From CAWBRT01 sp963832365 (GTDB lineage Bacteria > Acidobacteriota > Terriglobia > Terriglobales > Acidobacteriaceae): 64,000 bases of DNA. This document shows, piece after piece, positions 16,202-25,237 of the stretch. The translations under genes and the position numbers were made by a program. A model generated the notes under the pieces. That model saw nothing but the letters and a program-made list of their open reading frames with translations, was not told the DNA's origin and did no database searches. The DNA lies in contig CAWHUL010000011.1 of the NCBI GenBank assembly GCA_963832365.1, forward strand, positions 62,001 through 126,000, written 5' to 3'. How positions within the stretch are numbered: position 1 is the first letter of the stretch; every line of letters begins with the position of its first letter.

Positions 16202-17053
16202 ATGACGAAACTGAATGAAAAGACCCCTGTGATCACCGGTGGCGCCGCTGCAAAGCAGGGCATGAATGCGCCCACCGCCGTTCTCATCGGGGTGACCGGA
16301 GGACTTGGTCACGCGCTGGCCAGGCTCCTCGCGGCCGAGGGCTTCCGGTTGGTGCTCGCGGCGCGACGAGAGCACGACGCCGCGGCGCTGACCGGCCGGA
16401 GCGACGGTTCGGCGATTTACCTGCGCGCGGACGTCACCGATCCGGCGAGCCTCGAGAAGCTGGCGGCGGCGGCCTTCGAGCACCTCGGCCGGATCGATGC
16501 GGTGGTGAACCTCGCGGGCATCTCTCCGCGCAAGCCCATTGAGGACTACACGACGGCCGACGTCGACGCGCTGATGGCGGTCAACGTGAAGGGACCCATC
16601 TTCGTAACTCAGGCATTCCTGCCGGGGTTGCGCAAGCAAGCCGGCGGCGGAGTGGTCGTCCATCTCGGCGGCGCCATGGACGGCCGGGTGGCGCTACCGT
16701 TCATGAGTGCCTACGCGGCGACCCGCGGTGCGCTGGCGAGCTACGTGCAAGGCGCCAACCGCGAGCTTGCCGGGACCGACGTGGTACTTTCGTTCTTCGG
16801 GCCCGTGCCCTCCAACACTGAGTCGGAGTCTCCATATTTCGACATGTGGCGAAAGATGGGCGTCGACCTCTGCGAGCCCGACGTGGTCGCGCGCGAGATA
16901 CTTGCCACCATCCGCAAGCGACGTCAGGCTCACATCATGGGCGGAGGGCTGCTCAAGATGCTCACGCTCGCGAACGCCGTGTCGCCATCCATTGCCGACG
17001 CGATTGGTCTGCGGAGATTCGGGAAGCTCATCAAGCAACATAGTCCACGCTGA
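16202..17053 (+). CDS. Short-chain dehydrogenase/reductase with atypical active site
   Basis: 283 residues. The Rossmann N-terminus has GVTGGLGHALARLLAAEGF (TGxxxGxG-type) and the NAG-like NLAGISP. The usual catalytic YxxxK reads YAATR (in MSAYAATRGAL), and the serine normally 13 residues before the Tyr is replaced by Ala in HLGGAMDG. It may therefore be a non-oxidoreductive or binding SDR, or have a shifted mechanism. The ATG at 16202 is chosen for AAAGGA 7 nt before it. It lies 60 nt after the Rrf2 gene, has its own Rrf2-like operator and looks GC-richer than the Rrf2 gene. A stress-responsive pair is inferred; the substrate is unknown. Confidence 0.85.
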   Translation: MTKLNEKTPVITGGAAAKQGMNAPTAVLIGVTGGLGHALARLLAAEGFRLVLAARREHDAAALTGRSDGSAIYLRADVTDPASLEKLAAAAFEHLGRIDAVVNLAGISPRKPIEDYTTADVDALMAVNVKGPIFVTQAFLPGLRKQAGGGVVVHLGGAMDGRVALPFMSAYAATRGALASYVQGANRELAGTDVVLSFFGPVPSNTESESPYFDMWRKMGVDLCEPDVVAREILATIRKRRQAHIMGGGLLKMLTLANAVSPSIADAIGLRRFGKLIKQHSPR

Positions 17054-17117
17054 TCGGGGCACCTCGCGCCTGTCGCCGGGGGCAGGCGGAGAGGCTCCGC
17101 TCCTGGGCCTGCTTCCG

Positions 17118-17285
17118 GGCTTCGTTGCGTCTAGCTGATCGGTGTAGGACTGGGCCATGACCGTACCCATAAAGGCTTCGTCCAATGTCCTGACGTGCGG
17201 GTCGCTCATTTCCACAAGGCGCGTATATTCGTTTTCGCCCTGTTCCTTGAGATAGGCAGCGGCATTGGTATAGTTAACTGCCAGT
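17118..17285 (-). pseudogene. Coding-like remnant, unidentified
   Basis: After a stop near 17296 the minus strand encodes NYTNAAAYLKEQGENEYTRL and EMSDPHVRTLDEAFMGTVMA, which reads like genuine protein, then drifts into repetitive low-quality sequence. There is no proper start codon and no recognisable family. The rest of the 17054-17489 gap is repeat and promoter material. Confidence 0.3.
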
Positions 17286-17359
17286 ACTCAGATACGTCCT
17301 GTGCGGGACCCCAACATTCGCAACTATCGGCAGTTCCCAGGTGGCGCACATTTACCTCT

Positions 17360-17396
17360 GGTGGCCCACATTTGCCCGCAGTTGGCTAATGTGGGG
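17360..17396. repeat. Hairpin repeat, CATT/AATG class
   Basis: Nearly identical to the copy at 1529-1565. A partial left arm (GGTGGCGCACATTTACC) precedes it at 17340. Confidence 0.7.
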
Positions 17397-17467
17397 AGGG
17401 ATGGACTAGTGGCTCATTCAAGCTTCTTTTGCTTGAGTGTGCAGTTTTCGAGCTTCCCTCCAGCACC

Positions 17468-17473
17468 TATAAT
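17468..17473 (+). promoter_or_regulatory. Candidate -10 box (TATAAT) of the nitroreductase gene
   Basis: Consensus TATAAT 16 nt before the ATG at 17490, leaving a leader of about 9 nt. The -35 region is poor. Confidence 0.4.
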
Positions 17474-17489
17474 TCATTCGAGACTTCCT

Positions 17490-17993
17490 ATGGACTTTTC
17501 AAATCTTATCTACGCCAGACAATCCGTTCGCGCTTACCAAACCACGTCGGTGCCGGAAGAAAAACTTCAGGCGCTTCTCGAGGCCGCTAATCGCGCGCCT
17601 TCGGCCGGTAATTTTCAGGCCTTCGAAATCTATGTCGTTACCGATCTGAAGCAGCGTCAGGCCATGGCCGGCGCGACATTCGGGCAGGACTTCCTGCAGA
17701 ATGCCCCGCTCAGCCTGGTTTTTTGCATGAACCCCGCGCGCTGCGAGTACCAGCCCGCCGAGGTTTTCGCCATGCAGGACACAACCATAGCCTGCACCTT
17801 CGCCATGTTGAAGGTGACGGATCTCGGACTGGCAAGCTGCTGGATCGGCGCCTTCATTCCCGAAAAACTGGCCCAGACTCTCGCTCTGCCGGAAGGCATC
17901 AAGCCGGTGGCAGTGCTGGCGATCGGCTACCCTGCGGAGAACCCCGAAAGAACCTCGCGCAGAAATCTGGAGGAAGTGGTTCACAAACTGTGA
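17490..17993 (+). CDS. Nitroreductase-family FMN protein
   Basis: 167 residues with the family start YARQSVRAYQTTSVPEEKL, the FMN-phosphate contact RAPSAGNFQAFE and the C-terminal GLASCWIGAF and PVAVLAIGYPAE motifs. Members use FMN and NAD(P)H to reduce nitro groups, quinones or enones, and the natural substrate is unknown here. The protein is short but complete for the minimal nitroreductase fold and would act as a dimer. The ATG at 17490 is preceded by a TATAAT box, not by a good ribosome binding site. It is a lone gene between repeat DNA and the convergent glycosylase gene. Confidence 0.9.
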   Translation: MDFSNLIYARQSVRAYQTTSVPEEKLQALLEAANRAPSAGNFQAFEIYVVTDLKQRQAMAGATFGQDFLQNAPLSLVFCMNPARCEYQPAEVFAMQDTTIACTFAMLKVTDLGLASCWIGAFIPEKLAQTLALPEGIKPVAVLAIGYPAENPERTSRRNLEEVVHKL

Positions 17994-18096
17994 ATCTGAC
18001 AAAAAAGAGGTACACAAACAGTAAACATGCGGGCTAACGCAAGTCCGGAGGCGCGGCCCGTTTTACTCACCGTTATCGGACATTGGATCGGTCAAA

Positions 18097-19041
18097 TTAC
18101 GCATTATCGGACATAGGAAGGAAGCACGACAGCGGACAATTCGTGCATTTGGGAGCTTTTTTCAGGCAGTGATGTTTGCCAACCTGCACCAGCAGCGCGT
18201 GAAATTCGTTGTAGCGCTGCGCGAGTTCACTCCGGTAACCGGTTGAAACGGCGGACGGATCGTGGATTCCTGGGCGATTCCCAGCAAGCGCCGATTCACC
18301 GGTGATTTCCGGCGGCAAATCCCGCAGCGAACGCTCCACCAATAGCCTTATGGTTTCGTAGTCCGCGCGGGGCGGCACCAGTTTGTGCCGCTCGAAGACC
18401 CGGCGCGTGTATGTATCTACAACAAAAACAGGGTGGTTGCCCCCGTAGAGCAGAATCGAGTCAGCCGTTTCCGGCCCCACGCCTTTCTGTTCCAGCAGTG
18501 CGTCACGCAATCTTTCGGTCGGTTGATCGAACAGGCGCGCCATAGCCGGGTGCTCGCCCCCGTCGCCGGAAGTCCCGCCCGCTCCATAGTTTGCGAGGAT
18601 ATGCGCAGTCAAATCTTGCAAGCGGCGAGCCTTCTGCCGAAAGTAACCGGCAGGTCGCAGCAGGCTTTCCAGACGCGCGCCATCTGCCTGAAGAATGGCT
18701 TCAGGAGCCAGAATCCCAGCCTCCCGCAGGTTGCGCATGGCGCTCTCCACATTGGTCCATGATGTGTTCTGGGTAAGGATGGCCCCGACAATAACTTCGA
18801 ACTTCGACTCCGCCGGCCACCAGTTCTGGGGACCCCATTCCCGTAGCAGACAGCGGTAGAACTTGGCGATCATACGTCGGGTTTGCGCCGTGGGCGGCGT
18901 ACTCGCGGACGCGCTGGCCCCGACTTTTCGTTTGACGGGTTTCTTTGTCGCGGGGAAGTGCATTGCCCCACCGTTACTTGCGGATTCCTTGCCAATCAAC
19001 TTAGCTGTAACTGTGCGATTGGGTTCCAAAATTTGTCGCAT
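18097..19041 (-). CDS. Endonuclease III/MagIII-like DNA glycosylase
   Basis: Up to 314 residues; an alternative ATG at 18963 would remove 26 poorly conserved residues. The HhH-GPD domain shows FEVIVGAILTQNTSWTNVES, LLEQKGVGPETADSILLYG and the conserved Asp in VFVVDTYTRRVF. The lysine that endonuclease III uses for its Schiff base (GVGRKTA) is Glu here (GVGPETA), as in MagIII-type 3-methyladenine glycosylases, so a monofunctional glycosylase is likely. The C-terminal cysteines are C-x6-C-x2-C-x3-C, shorter than the usual last x5 spacing. A 19-bp tandem repeat overlaps the start. The role is base-excision repair; the substrate is inferred only. Confidence 0.85.
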   Translation of the reverse strand: MRQILEPNRTVTAKLIGKESASNGGAMHFPATKKPVKRKVGASASASTPPTAQTRRMIAKFYRCLLREWGPQNWWPAESKFEVIVGAILTQNTSWTNVESAMRNLREAGILAPEAILQADGARLESLLRPAGYFRQKARRLQDLTAHILANYGAGGTSGDGGEHPAMARLFDQPTERLRDALLEQKGVGPETADSILLYGGNHPVFVVDTYTRRVFERHKLVPPRADYETIRLLVERSLRDLPPEITGESALAGNRPGIHDPSAVSTGYRSELAQRYNEFHALLVQVGKHHCLKKAPKCTNCPLSCFLPMSDNA

Positions 19042-19060
19042 GTTCCAAAATTTGTCGCAT
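19023..19060. repeat. Tandem 19-bp repeat at the glycosylase start
   Basis: Two perfect head-to-tail copies of GTTCCAAAATTTGTCGCAT. Each contains the near-palindrome CAAAATTTG. The right edge of the first copy is the start codon at 19041. It could be an operator. Confidence 0.7.
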
Positions 19061-19145
19061 GCGGTGACATATCGGCTGCGTTAATTTATTCCCACCAGCC
19101 GGTCGGAGGCAATTTTACAAGTTAGTGACACCGCGCTTTCGTGGA

Positions 19146-19174
19146 TTGACAAATTCTGTCACTCGGCCTACATT
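19146..19174 (+). promoter_or_regulatory. Sigma70-type promoter of the pil operon
   Basis: TTGACA and TACATT are separated by 17 nt. This is the best housekeeping-type promoter in the window. It would give a leader of about 80 nt before pilB. Confidence 0.65.
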
Positions 19175-19260
19175 CGCGCTACTCAGTATCTTTGCCTTCA
19201 AGTTGGGGCAATCGCGGTGAGTTTTGGACGAGTATATCTCGCCAAGAGGAGAACGAACGT

Positions 19261-20973
19261 ATGTCTCAGCGGCTCGGTGATCTGCTGATCAAGGAAAATG
19301 CGATCACTCCAGAGCAGTTGGAGCAGGCTCAGAAGCTGCAAAGGGAGAGCGGCGGGCGGCTTGGCTCCGCGCTGGTCAAGCTGGGTTTTCTCAAAGAAAC
19401 CGAGGTCACGACTTTTGTTTCCCGCCAGTATGGAATACCGGCGGTCAACCTTGCCTATTGTGAAATCGATCCCGCCGTCGTCAAACTGATCCCCTACGAA
19501 GCTGCCAAGCGCTATCAGATATTGCCCATCAGCCGCGTTGGCGCTTCCTTGACGATTGCCGTGGTCGATCCCACAAACGTATTCGCGCTCGACGATATCA
19601 AGTTCATGACCGGATACAACGTTGAGCCGGTGGTCGCCTCCGAGAGCGAGATTCAGGAAGGCATCGAAAGGGCCTACAGCTCCAAGACGGAAGACAATCT
19701 CGAGTCTGTCATCGCGTCGTTGGACGGTGCCGACACCAATCTCGAACTCCAGGAAGACGAAGCCGAAATGAACCTGGAGGATCTGGAACGGGCGGCGGAC
19801 CAGGCTCCTATCGTCAAGCTGGTGAACATGATCCTGACCGAAGCCGTTAAGCGCGGAGCCAGCGACATTCATTTGGAACCTTACGAGAAAGAATATCGCG
19901 TGCGCCTGCGCATGGATGGTGTCCTGCACGCCATCATGACGCCGCCGCTGAAAGCCAAGGATGCCATCACTTCGCGTTTGAAGATCATGGCCAAGCTCGA
20001 CATCAGCGAAAAGCGTCTGCCTCAGGACGGCCGCATCATGCTGAAGATGAACATTGGCGGAAAGAAGAAGCAACTCGATTTCCGTGTCAGTGTCTTGCCG
20101 ACTCTATGGGGCGAGAAGGTCGTGCTTCGCTTGCTCGACAAAGAAAATCTCCGCCTCGATATGACCAAGCTCGGATTCGAGGCGGACTCGTTGGAAAAGT
20201 TCCAGAAAGCAATCTTGAAGCCTTACGGCATGGTCCTAGTGACCGGCCCAACTGGCTCCGGAAAGACCAACACGCTGTACTCGGCGATCTCGCTGGTGAA
20301 CAAGCCTGACACCAACATTATGACCGCTGAAGACCCGGTCGAGTTTCAGCTCCACGGCGTCAACCAGGTCCAGATGAAGGAACAGATCGGGTTGAATTTC
20401 GCTGCCGCCCTGCGCTCCTTTCTGCGCCAGGATCCGAACATAATTCTGGTCGGCGAAATCCGTGACTTTGAAACCGCCGAGATCGCCATCAAGGCCGCCT
20501 TGACCGGACACTTGGTGCTCTCGACGCTGCACACAAACGGCGCGCCTGAGACCATCAGCCGCCTGATGAACATGGGCATTGAGCCATTCCTGGTGGCGAC
20601 CTCAGTTCACCTTATCGTTGCCCAGCGCCTGGTCCGCAGGATTTGTTCCGAGTGCGCCGAGACCATCGAGGTGCCCTTTGAAGCCCTTGTCCGGGCGGGC
20701 TACACACCCGATGAGGCACGGCAGTGCAAGGTCAAGAAAGGACGCGGCTGCACGACCTGCAGCGGCTCCGGCTACAAAGGCCGCGTCGGACTTTATGAAG
20801 TGATGGAGATCAATGACGAGCTGCGCGAACTTGTCCTGGTGGGCGCATCGGCCATGGAATTAAAAAAGAAAGCCATTGAAAACGGAATGACCACCTTGCG
20901 GCGCAGTGGTCTTATGAAGGTGATGTTGGGCGTCACGACCATGGAGGAAGTGGCGCGCGAAACCATAGTCTAG
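19261..20973 (+). CDS. pilB: Type IV pilus assembly ATPase PilB
   Basis: 570 residues. N-terminal GspE/MshEN-type domain (MSQRLGDLLIKENAITPEQL, about 1-150), then the secretion ATPase core with Walker A GPTGSGKT (about 327), Asp box, Walker B ILVGEIRD and His box TLHTN. Four cysteines in RRICSECAE and GRGCTTCSGSGYKGR form the zinc-binding CxxC pairs typical of PilB extension motors. The start at 19261 follows GAGGAGAAC at about 8 nt. It is the first gene of pilBTCSR and is driven by the promoter at 19146. It acts at the inner membrane to power pilus extension. Confidence 0.97.
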   Translation: MSQRLGDLLIKENAITPEQLEQAQKLQRESGGRLGSALVKLGFLKETEVTTFVSRQYGIPAVNLAYCEIDPAVVKLIPYEAAKRYQILPISRVGASLTIAVVDPTNVFALDDIKFMTGYNVEPVVASESEIQEGIERAYSSKTEDNLESVIASLDGADTNLELQEDEAEMNLEDLERAADQAPIVKLVNMILTEAVKRGASDIHLEPYEKEYRVRLRMDGVLHAIMTPPLKAKDAITSRLKIMAKLDISEKRLPQDGRIMLKMNIGGKKKQLDFRVSVLPTLWGEKVVLRLLDKENLRLDMTKLGFEADSLEKFQKAILKPYGMVLVTGPTGSGKTNTLYSAISLVNKPDTNIMTAEDPVEFQLHGVNQVQMKEQIGLNFAAALRSFLRQDPNIILVGEIRDFETAEIAIKAALTGHLVLSTLHTNGAPETISRLMNMGIEPFLVATSVHLIVAQRLVRRICSECAETIEVPFEALVRAGYTPDEARQCKVKKGRGCTTCSGSGYKGRVGLYEVMEINDELRELVLVGASAMELKKKAIENGMTTLRRSGLMKVMLGVTTMEEVARETIV

Positions 20974-21107
20974 AGCGGCTCGGCTCTAAACCGAGACTCC
21001 GGTTTTGTGGGTTCCGTGGAACGGCATAGCGCCCAGGTAGGGCGAGATTGACGCCGCCACAGAGATAACCGCCGGAGCAGAACGAAGCTTCAGGAACGGA
21101 ATGATTG

Positions 21108-22220
21108 ATGAATCTTACTTTAGGTGACCTGCTGCGCAAGCTGATCGAGATGAGTGGCAGCGATCTGCACATCACGACCAATTCTCCCCCGCAAATCCGC
21201 GTACATGGCGTACTGCATGCTCTGGATTTGCCGCCGCTGACCCCAGCGGAAAGTAAGCAACTGGTGTACGGCGTCATGACGGACGCGCAGAAGCACCGTT
21301 TCGAGGAAGACCTGGAACTGGATTTTTCCTTCGGTCTCAAGGGACTGGCGCGCTTCCGGGCCAACTGCTTCAACCAGCGCGGCTCCGTTGCCGCGGTTTT
21401 TCGGGTCATTCCATGGGAGATCAAGAGCTTCGAGGATCTGCATCTGCCCCCGATCGTGGCCAGACTCTGTGAACGACCGCGTGGGCTGGTCCTTATCACG
21501 GGCCCGACCGGATCGGGCAAATCAACGACGCTTGCGGCCATGATCGACAAGATCAACCGCGATCGCCACGAACACATCCTGACCATCGAAGACCCGATCG
21601 AGTTCGTGCATCCGCACAAGAACTGCCTGGTCAACCAGCGCGAGGTCCACTCCGACACCAAGGGCTTTAGTCAGGCTCTGCGCGCCGCATTGCGCGAAGA
21701 CCCGGATGTGGTACTGGTGGGCGAGATGCGAGACCTCGAAACCATCGAGTCGGCTCTCCGCATCGCCGAGACCGGCCACCTGACGCTCGGTACGCTGCAC
21801 ACGAATTCCGCGTCTTCCACCATCAATCGCATCATCGATGTTTTTCCCTCGCATCAGCAACCGCAGATCAGGGCGCAGCTCTCGCTCGTGCTGGAGGGAA
21901 TCCTTTGCCAGTCGTTGCTGCCGCGCGTGGGCGGGATGGGGCGTGTCATGGCGATGGAGATCCTCATTCCCAATGCCGCCGTCCGCAACCTGGTCCGCGA
22001 GGACAAGATTCACCAGATCTACTCGGCCATGCAATCCGGGCAGGACAAGTTCGGGATGCAAACCTTCAATCAGTCTTTGGCGATGCTCTACTTCCAAAAG
22101 CAAATTACGCTCGATGCGGCCATGCAGCGCTCCTCGATGTCCGATGAACTGCGCGACATCGTTCAGCGCGGCCTCGCTGCCACCAAGAGCACGCCCGCGG
22201 GAAGCACCATGCGGCGGTAG
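21108..22220 (+). CDS. pilT: Pilus retraction ATPase PilT
   Basis: 370 residues. N-terminal PAS-like domain (LGDLLRKLIEMSGSDLHI), Walker A GPTGSGKS (about 130), Asp box TIEDPIEFVH, Walker B VVLVGEMRD and His box TLGTLHTNSA. The C-terminal AIRNLIRE-like motif reads AAVRNLVRE, diagnostic for PilT. It powers pilus retraction (twitching). It lies 134 nt after pilB, a long spacer with no gene in it, and 32 nt before pilC. An in-frame TTG sits directly before the ATG, and AGGAACGGA is the nearest ribosome binding site. Confidence 0.96.
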   Translation: MNLTLGDLLRKLIEMSGSDLHITTNSPPQIRVHGVLHALDLPPLTPAESKQLVYGVMTDAQKHRFEEDLELDFSFGLKGLARFRANCFNQRGSVAAVFRVIPWEIKSFEDLHLPPIVARLCERPRGLVLITGPTGSGKSTTLAAMIDKINRDRHEHILTIEDPIEFVHPHKNCLVNQREVHSDTKGFSQALRAALREDPDVVLVGEMRDLETIESALRIAETGHLTLGTLHTNSASSTINRIIDVFPSHQQPQIRAQLSLVLEGILCQSLLPRVGGMGRVMAMEILIPNAAVRNLVREDKIHQIYSAMQSGQDKFGMQTFNQSLAMLYFQKQITLDAAMQRSSMSDELRDIVQRGLAATKSTPAGSTMRR

Positions 22221-22252
22221 CACGGCTTTGAGATTTTAGTGAGGAGAAGACG

Positions 22253-23455
22253 ATGCCGGTTTTTACGTATGAAGGCAAGAACGCAGCGGGCAAGACGATC
22301 AAGAGCCAGCGTGCAGCGGAAAACAAGCAGGTGCTGCGTGCCGCACTCGGCAAAGAGGGCATCAAGAGCGCGAAGATCAGCGAGAAGGACGGTCGCAAAC
22401 TCTTCAGCGGCGGTGGCAAGGTAAAGACCACCGAATTGGCCGTTTTCTTTCGCCAGTTTTCGGTCATGATCGATGCCGGCCTGCCGCTGGTGCAATGCCT
22501 GGAAATTCTCGGCACGAATCAGGAAAACCAGGCCCTCCGGAAATGCCTGGCAGGCGTGCGCTCGTCCGTCGAGGGCGGCGCGACCCTTGCCAATGCCATG
22601 CGCGGCTATCCAAAAATTTTTGACGACCTGACCAACAACATGGTCGAAGCGGGCGAAACCGGCGGCATCCTTGACACCATTCTCCAGCGCCTGGCGATTT
22701 ACGTTGAAAAGAGTCTCAGGCTGCGCCAGGCCGTCAAGTCCGCTCTCATTTATCCGGTCTCGGTAATCACCATCGCGGTGCTGGTCGTCGGCGCGCTCCT
22801 CAAGTTCGTGGTTCCAATTTTTGCCAACATGTTCGTTGGATTGGGAGTGCCGCTGCCTGCGCCGACCCAGTTCGTTGTCGACCTCAGCGCTTTCATTGCG
22901 GGCTTCTGGTGGGCAATCTTCCTCGGCCTCGCCGCCATCATCGTGATCATTGTCCAGGTCCGCAAAATGCCCGAAGGACGCCTGATCACCGACCGTATGC
23001 TGCTGAAGGTGCCCGTCTTTGGACCTCTGCTGCTGAAGATTGCGGTGGCGCGCTTCACCCGCACCTTGGGAACGCTGATTACCTCCGGTGTGCCTATTCT
23101 GGAGAGCCTCGACGTTACCGCCCGCACATCGGGCAATGCCGTCATCCAGAAGGCGCTGCTGAATGTGCGGAAGTCGATCGAGCAAGGCAGAACGATCGTC
23201 GATCCACTGCGCGAGAGCAATATCTTTCCCAACATGGTGACGCAGATGATCGGTGTCGGCGAGGCCACCGGCGCCATGGATTCCATGTTGCAGAAGATCG
23301 CCGATTTCTACGAGGACGAGGTCGATGTCGCGACCAAGAACCTGCTCACCTTGCTGGAGCCGATCTTGATCGCTTTTCTCGGCGTGAGCGTAGGCGGCAT
23401 TGTTATTTCGCTTTACATGCCGCTGTTCTCCATGATCAGCAAGCTCGCCGGTTAG
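22253..23455 (+). CDS. pilC: Type IV pilus inner-membrane platform protein PilC
   Basis: 400 residues with a duplicated GspF/T2SSF domain: first copy from about 70 (ELAVFFRQFSVMIDAGLPLV) and second from about 270 (RFTRTLGTLITSGVPILESL). Three hydrophobic segments are visible (near 170-190, 215-240 and 370-395). The N-terminus MPVFTYEGKNAAGKTIKSQ is typical. PilC couples the PilB and PilT motors to the pilus base. GGAG 7 nt before the ATG supports the start. It is the third gene of the pil operon. Confidence 0.97.
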   Translation: MPVFTYEGKNAAGKTIKSQRAAENKQVLRAALGKEGIKSAKISEKDGRKLFSGGGKVKTTELAVFFRQFSVMIDAGLPLVQCLEILGTNQENQALRKCLAGVRSSVEGGATLANAMRGYPKIFDDLTNNMVEAGETGGILDTILQRLAIYVEKSLRLRQAVKSALIYPVSVITIAVLVVGALLKFVVPIFANMFVGLGVPLPAPTQFVVDLSAFIAGFWWAIFLGLAAIIVIIVQVRKMPEGRLITDRMLLKVPVFGPLLLKIAVARFTRTLGTLITSGVPILESLDVTARTSGNAVIQKALLNVRKSIEQGRTIVDPLRESNIFPNMVTQMIGVGEATGAMDSMLQKIADFYEDEVDVATKNLLTLLEPILIAFLGVSVGGIVISLYMPLFSMISKLAG

Positions 23456-23554
23456 AGCAGTTTCAGAGCAGGTGTGTCCCTGAACTGGCAAAGCCGGGCT
23501 GGATGCCCGACTGCCTCACGAGACATACCTTTCGCGTAACCGGAGCGGAACGCA

Positions 23555-25219
23555 ATGGTGCACAGGGCAGCTAAAGGCTTTAACGAATGGACTTGGCTGG
23601 AATGGCTGGTCAAGGTTCGTGTCATCATCGTCACCTTTGTATTGGCGATTGAACTGGCGATCACGAACCTGACGGTCACAAATGTCAATCGGACTCTGTT
23701 CGTCACCGTCATTCTGCTCTGGTACGCAATTTCCGCGCTGCACATTCTGCTGGTGGCACTCTGGCACGATTGGGAAACTCAGGCCAAGATCCAGATCCTC
23801 GCCGACATGGTTTTCACGACCGCCGTCGTTTATTTCAGCGGCGGCATCGACACATCGTTCAACTTCATCTATCCGCTGATTATCATCGTCGCCAGCGTTC
23901 TGCTTTCGCCGTGGTGGGCTTACCTGACGGCCGCGCTCAGCTTCATTCTGCTTGGCACCACGCTGGAGCTGGTGCATTTCGAGTTTGTTCCCTCTTACTC
24001 GATGACCCGCTCGGATCTGCGTTCGCTGCAAGCTGTCATCCTCATCAACCTGTTTGCGTTTATCACCGTGGCCTATCTGGCCGGGAAACTCAGCAGCCGC
24101 CTTCGTCAGGTCGGAAGCGAGTTGCAGTCAAAGAGCGGAGCACTGGAGAACCTTCAGGCGCTGCACGAGAACATTGTCGATTCCATTTCGGGCGGACTGA
24201 TCACGACCGATCTCAGTGGCAAGATCAAACTTGTCAACCGTTCCGGCCGCGATTTGCTAGAACTTGGGGATTCCGCACCCGGCGGGCGCTCGGTGCAGGA
24301 CCTGTTTTTTGACCGGTTGCCTTCCATCGAGAAGCCCGGGCAGCATTACGAGGTAAACACGGTCACGCCATCGGGAATTGAGCGGACCTTCGATCTCACC
24401 GTATCGCCGCTGTCCGTGGAAGGAAGCGGCACCATCGGTTACATCTACACGTTTGACGATTTGACGTTGCTCAAGCGATTGGAGCGCGAGGTGCGCCTTC
24501 GCGATCGCCTCGCCGCCGTCGGCAGGCTGGCGGCCGGAATCGCCCATGAAATCCGCAACCCGCTGTCCTCTATCGCCGGCTCGGTTAAATTGCTGGCCTC
24601 ACTCGCCGCGCTGAATGACGATCAGCGTGTTCTGGTCGATATCGTGACCCGCGAGTCGGATCGCCTGAGCTCGATCATCGGCGATTTTCTGACTTATTCG
24701 CGCGAAAAGAAATACCAGATGCGGACGGTCGATCTCGTCCTGCTGCTCGATGACACCCTCACGCTGCTGGCGCATTCGCCCGATCGCTGCATCCAGATCC
24801 GGCGCAATTTCGCCGTCGAACACGCCTACACCATGGGCGATGCCGACAAACTCAAGCAGGTGTTTTGGAATATCTGCACCAATGCTTCGCACGCGATCAA
24901 TCAGAAATCGACCGGAGATCCCGGGATGCTGACCGTCGAGCTGAACGCCAGCGACAGGTACTGGCGCCTGAACTTCCGCGATAACGGGCCGGGCGTTTCC
25001 CAGCAGCAACTGGAAAGCATGTTTGAACCGTTCCAGTCGAATTTCGAGGGCGGGACGGGGCTCGGACTGGCGCTCGTATACCAGATTCTGCAGGCGCATC
25101 ACGCGAAGTACCTCGTGCGTTCCGAACTGGGCGCCGGTTTCGAGTTCGTTTTGCGCTTTCTCCGCGCCGAGGAGCCTGCCGATGCTGTTCCGGCGATGCT
25201 CCAGGCAGAAAAGGCTTGA
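23555..25219 (+). CDS. pilS: PilS-like sensor histidine kinase
   Basis: 554 residues. About six N-terminal membrane segments (20-190) are followed by a coiled linker, a PAS-like domain (about 205-300), the HisKA dimerisation helix with the phospho-acceptor in AGIAHEIRNPLSSIAGS, and the HATPase domain (N box FWNICTNASHAI, G boxes DNGPGV and GGTGLGLAL). In characterised systems PilS senses membrane pilin and phosphorylates PilR to control pilA. The membrane topology and position between pilC and pilR support this name. It lies 99 nt after pilC; GCGGAA precedes the ATG at 23555. Confidence 0.9.
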   Translation: MVHRAAKGFNEWTWLEWLVKVRVIIVTFVLAIELAITNLTVTNVNRTLFVTVILLWYAISALHILLVALWHDWETQAKIQILADMVFTTAVVYFSGGIDTSFNFIYPLIIIVASVLLSPWWAYLTAALSFILLGTTLELVHFEFVPSYSMTRSDLRSLQAVILINLFAFITVAYLAGKLSSRLRQVGSELQSKSGALENLQALHENIVDSISGGLITTDLSGKIKLVNRSGRDLLELGDSAPGGRSVQDLFFDRLPSIEKPGQHYEVNTVTPSGIERTFDLTVSPLSVEGSGTIGYIYTFDDLTLLKRLEREVRLRDRLAAVGRLAAGIAHEIRNPLSSIAGSVKLLASLAALNDDQRVLVDIVTRESDRLSSIIGDFLTYSREKKYQMRTVDLVLLLDDTLTLLAHSPDRCIQIRRNFAVEHAYTMGDADKLKQVFWNICTNASHAINQKSTGDPGMLTVELNASDRYWRLNFRDNGPGVSQQQLESMFEPFQSNFEGGTGLGLALVYQILQAHHAKYLVRSELGAGFEFVLRFLRAEEPADAVPAMLQAEKA

Positions 25220-25237
25220 GGAATAGAGGAACGATGT

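Noticed and set aside
1529..17396. CRISPR array
   Set aside because: The repeats are spread over many kilobases with irregular spacing, carry no unique spacers of constant length, and have no cas genes nearby.
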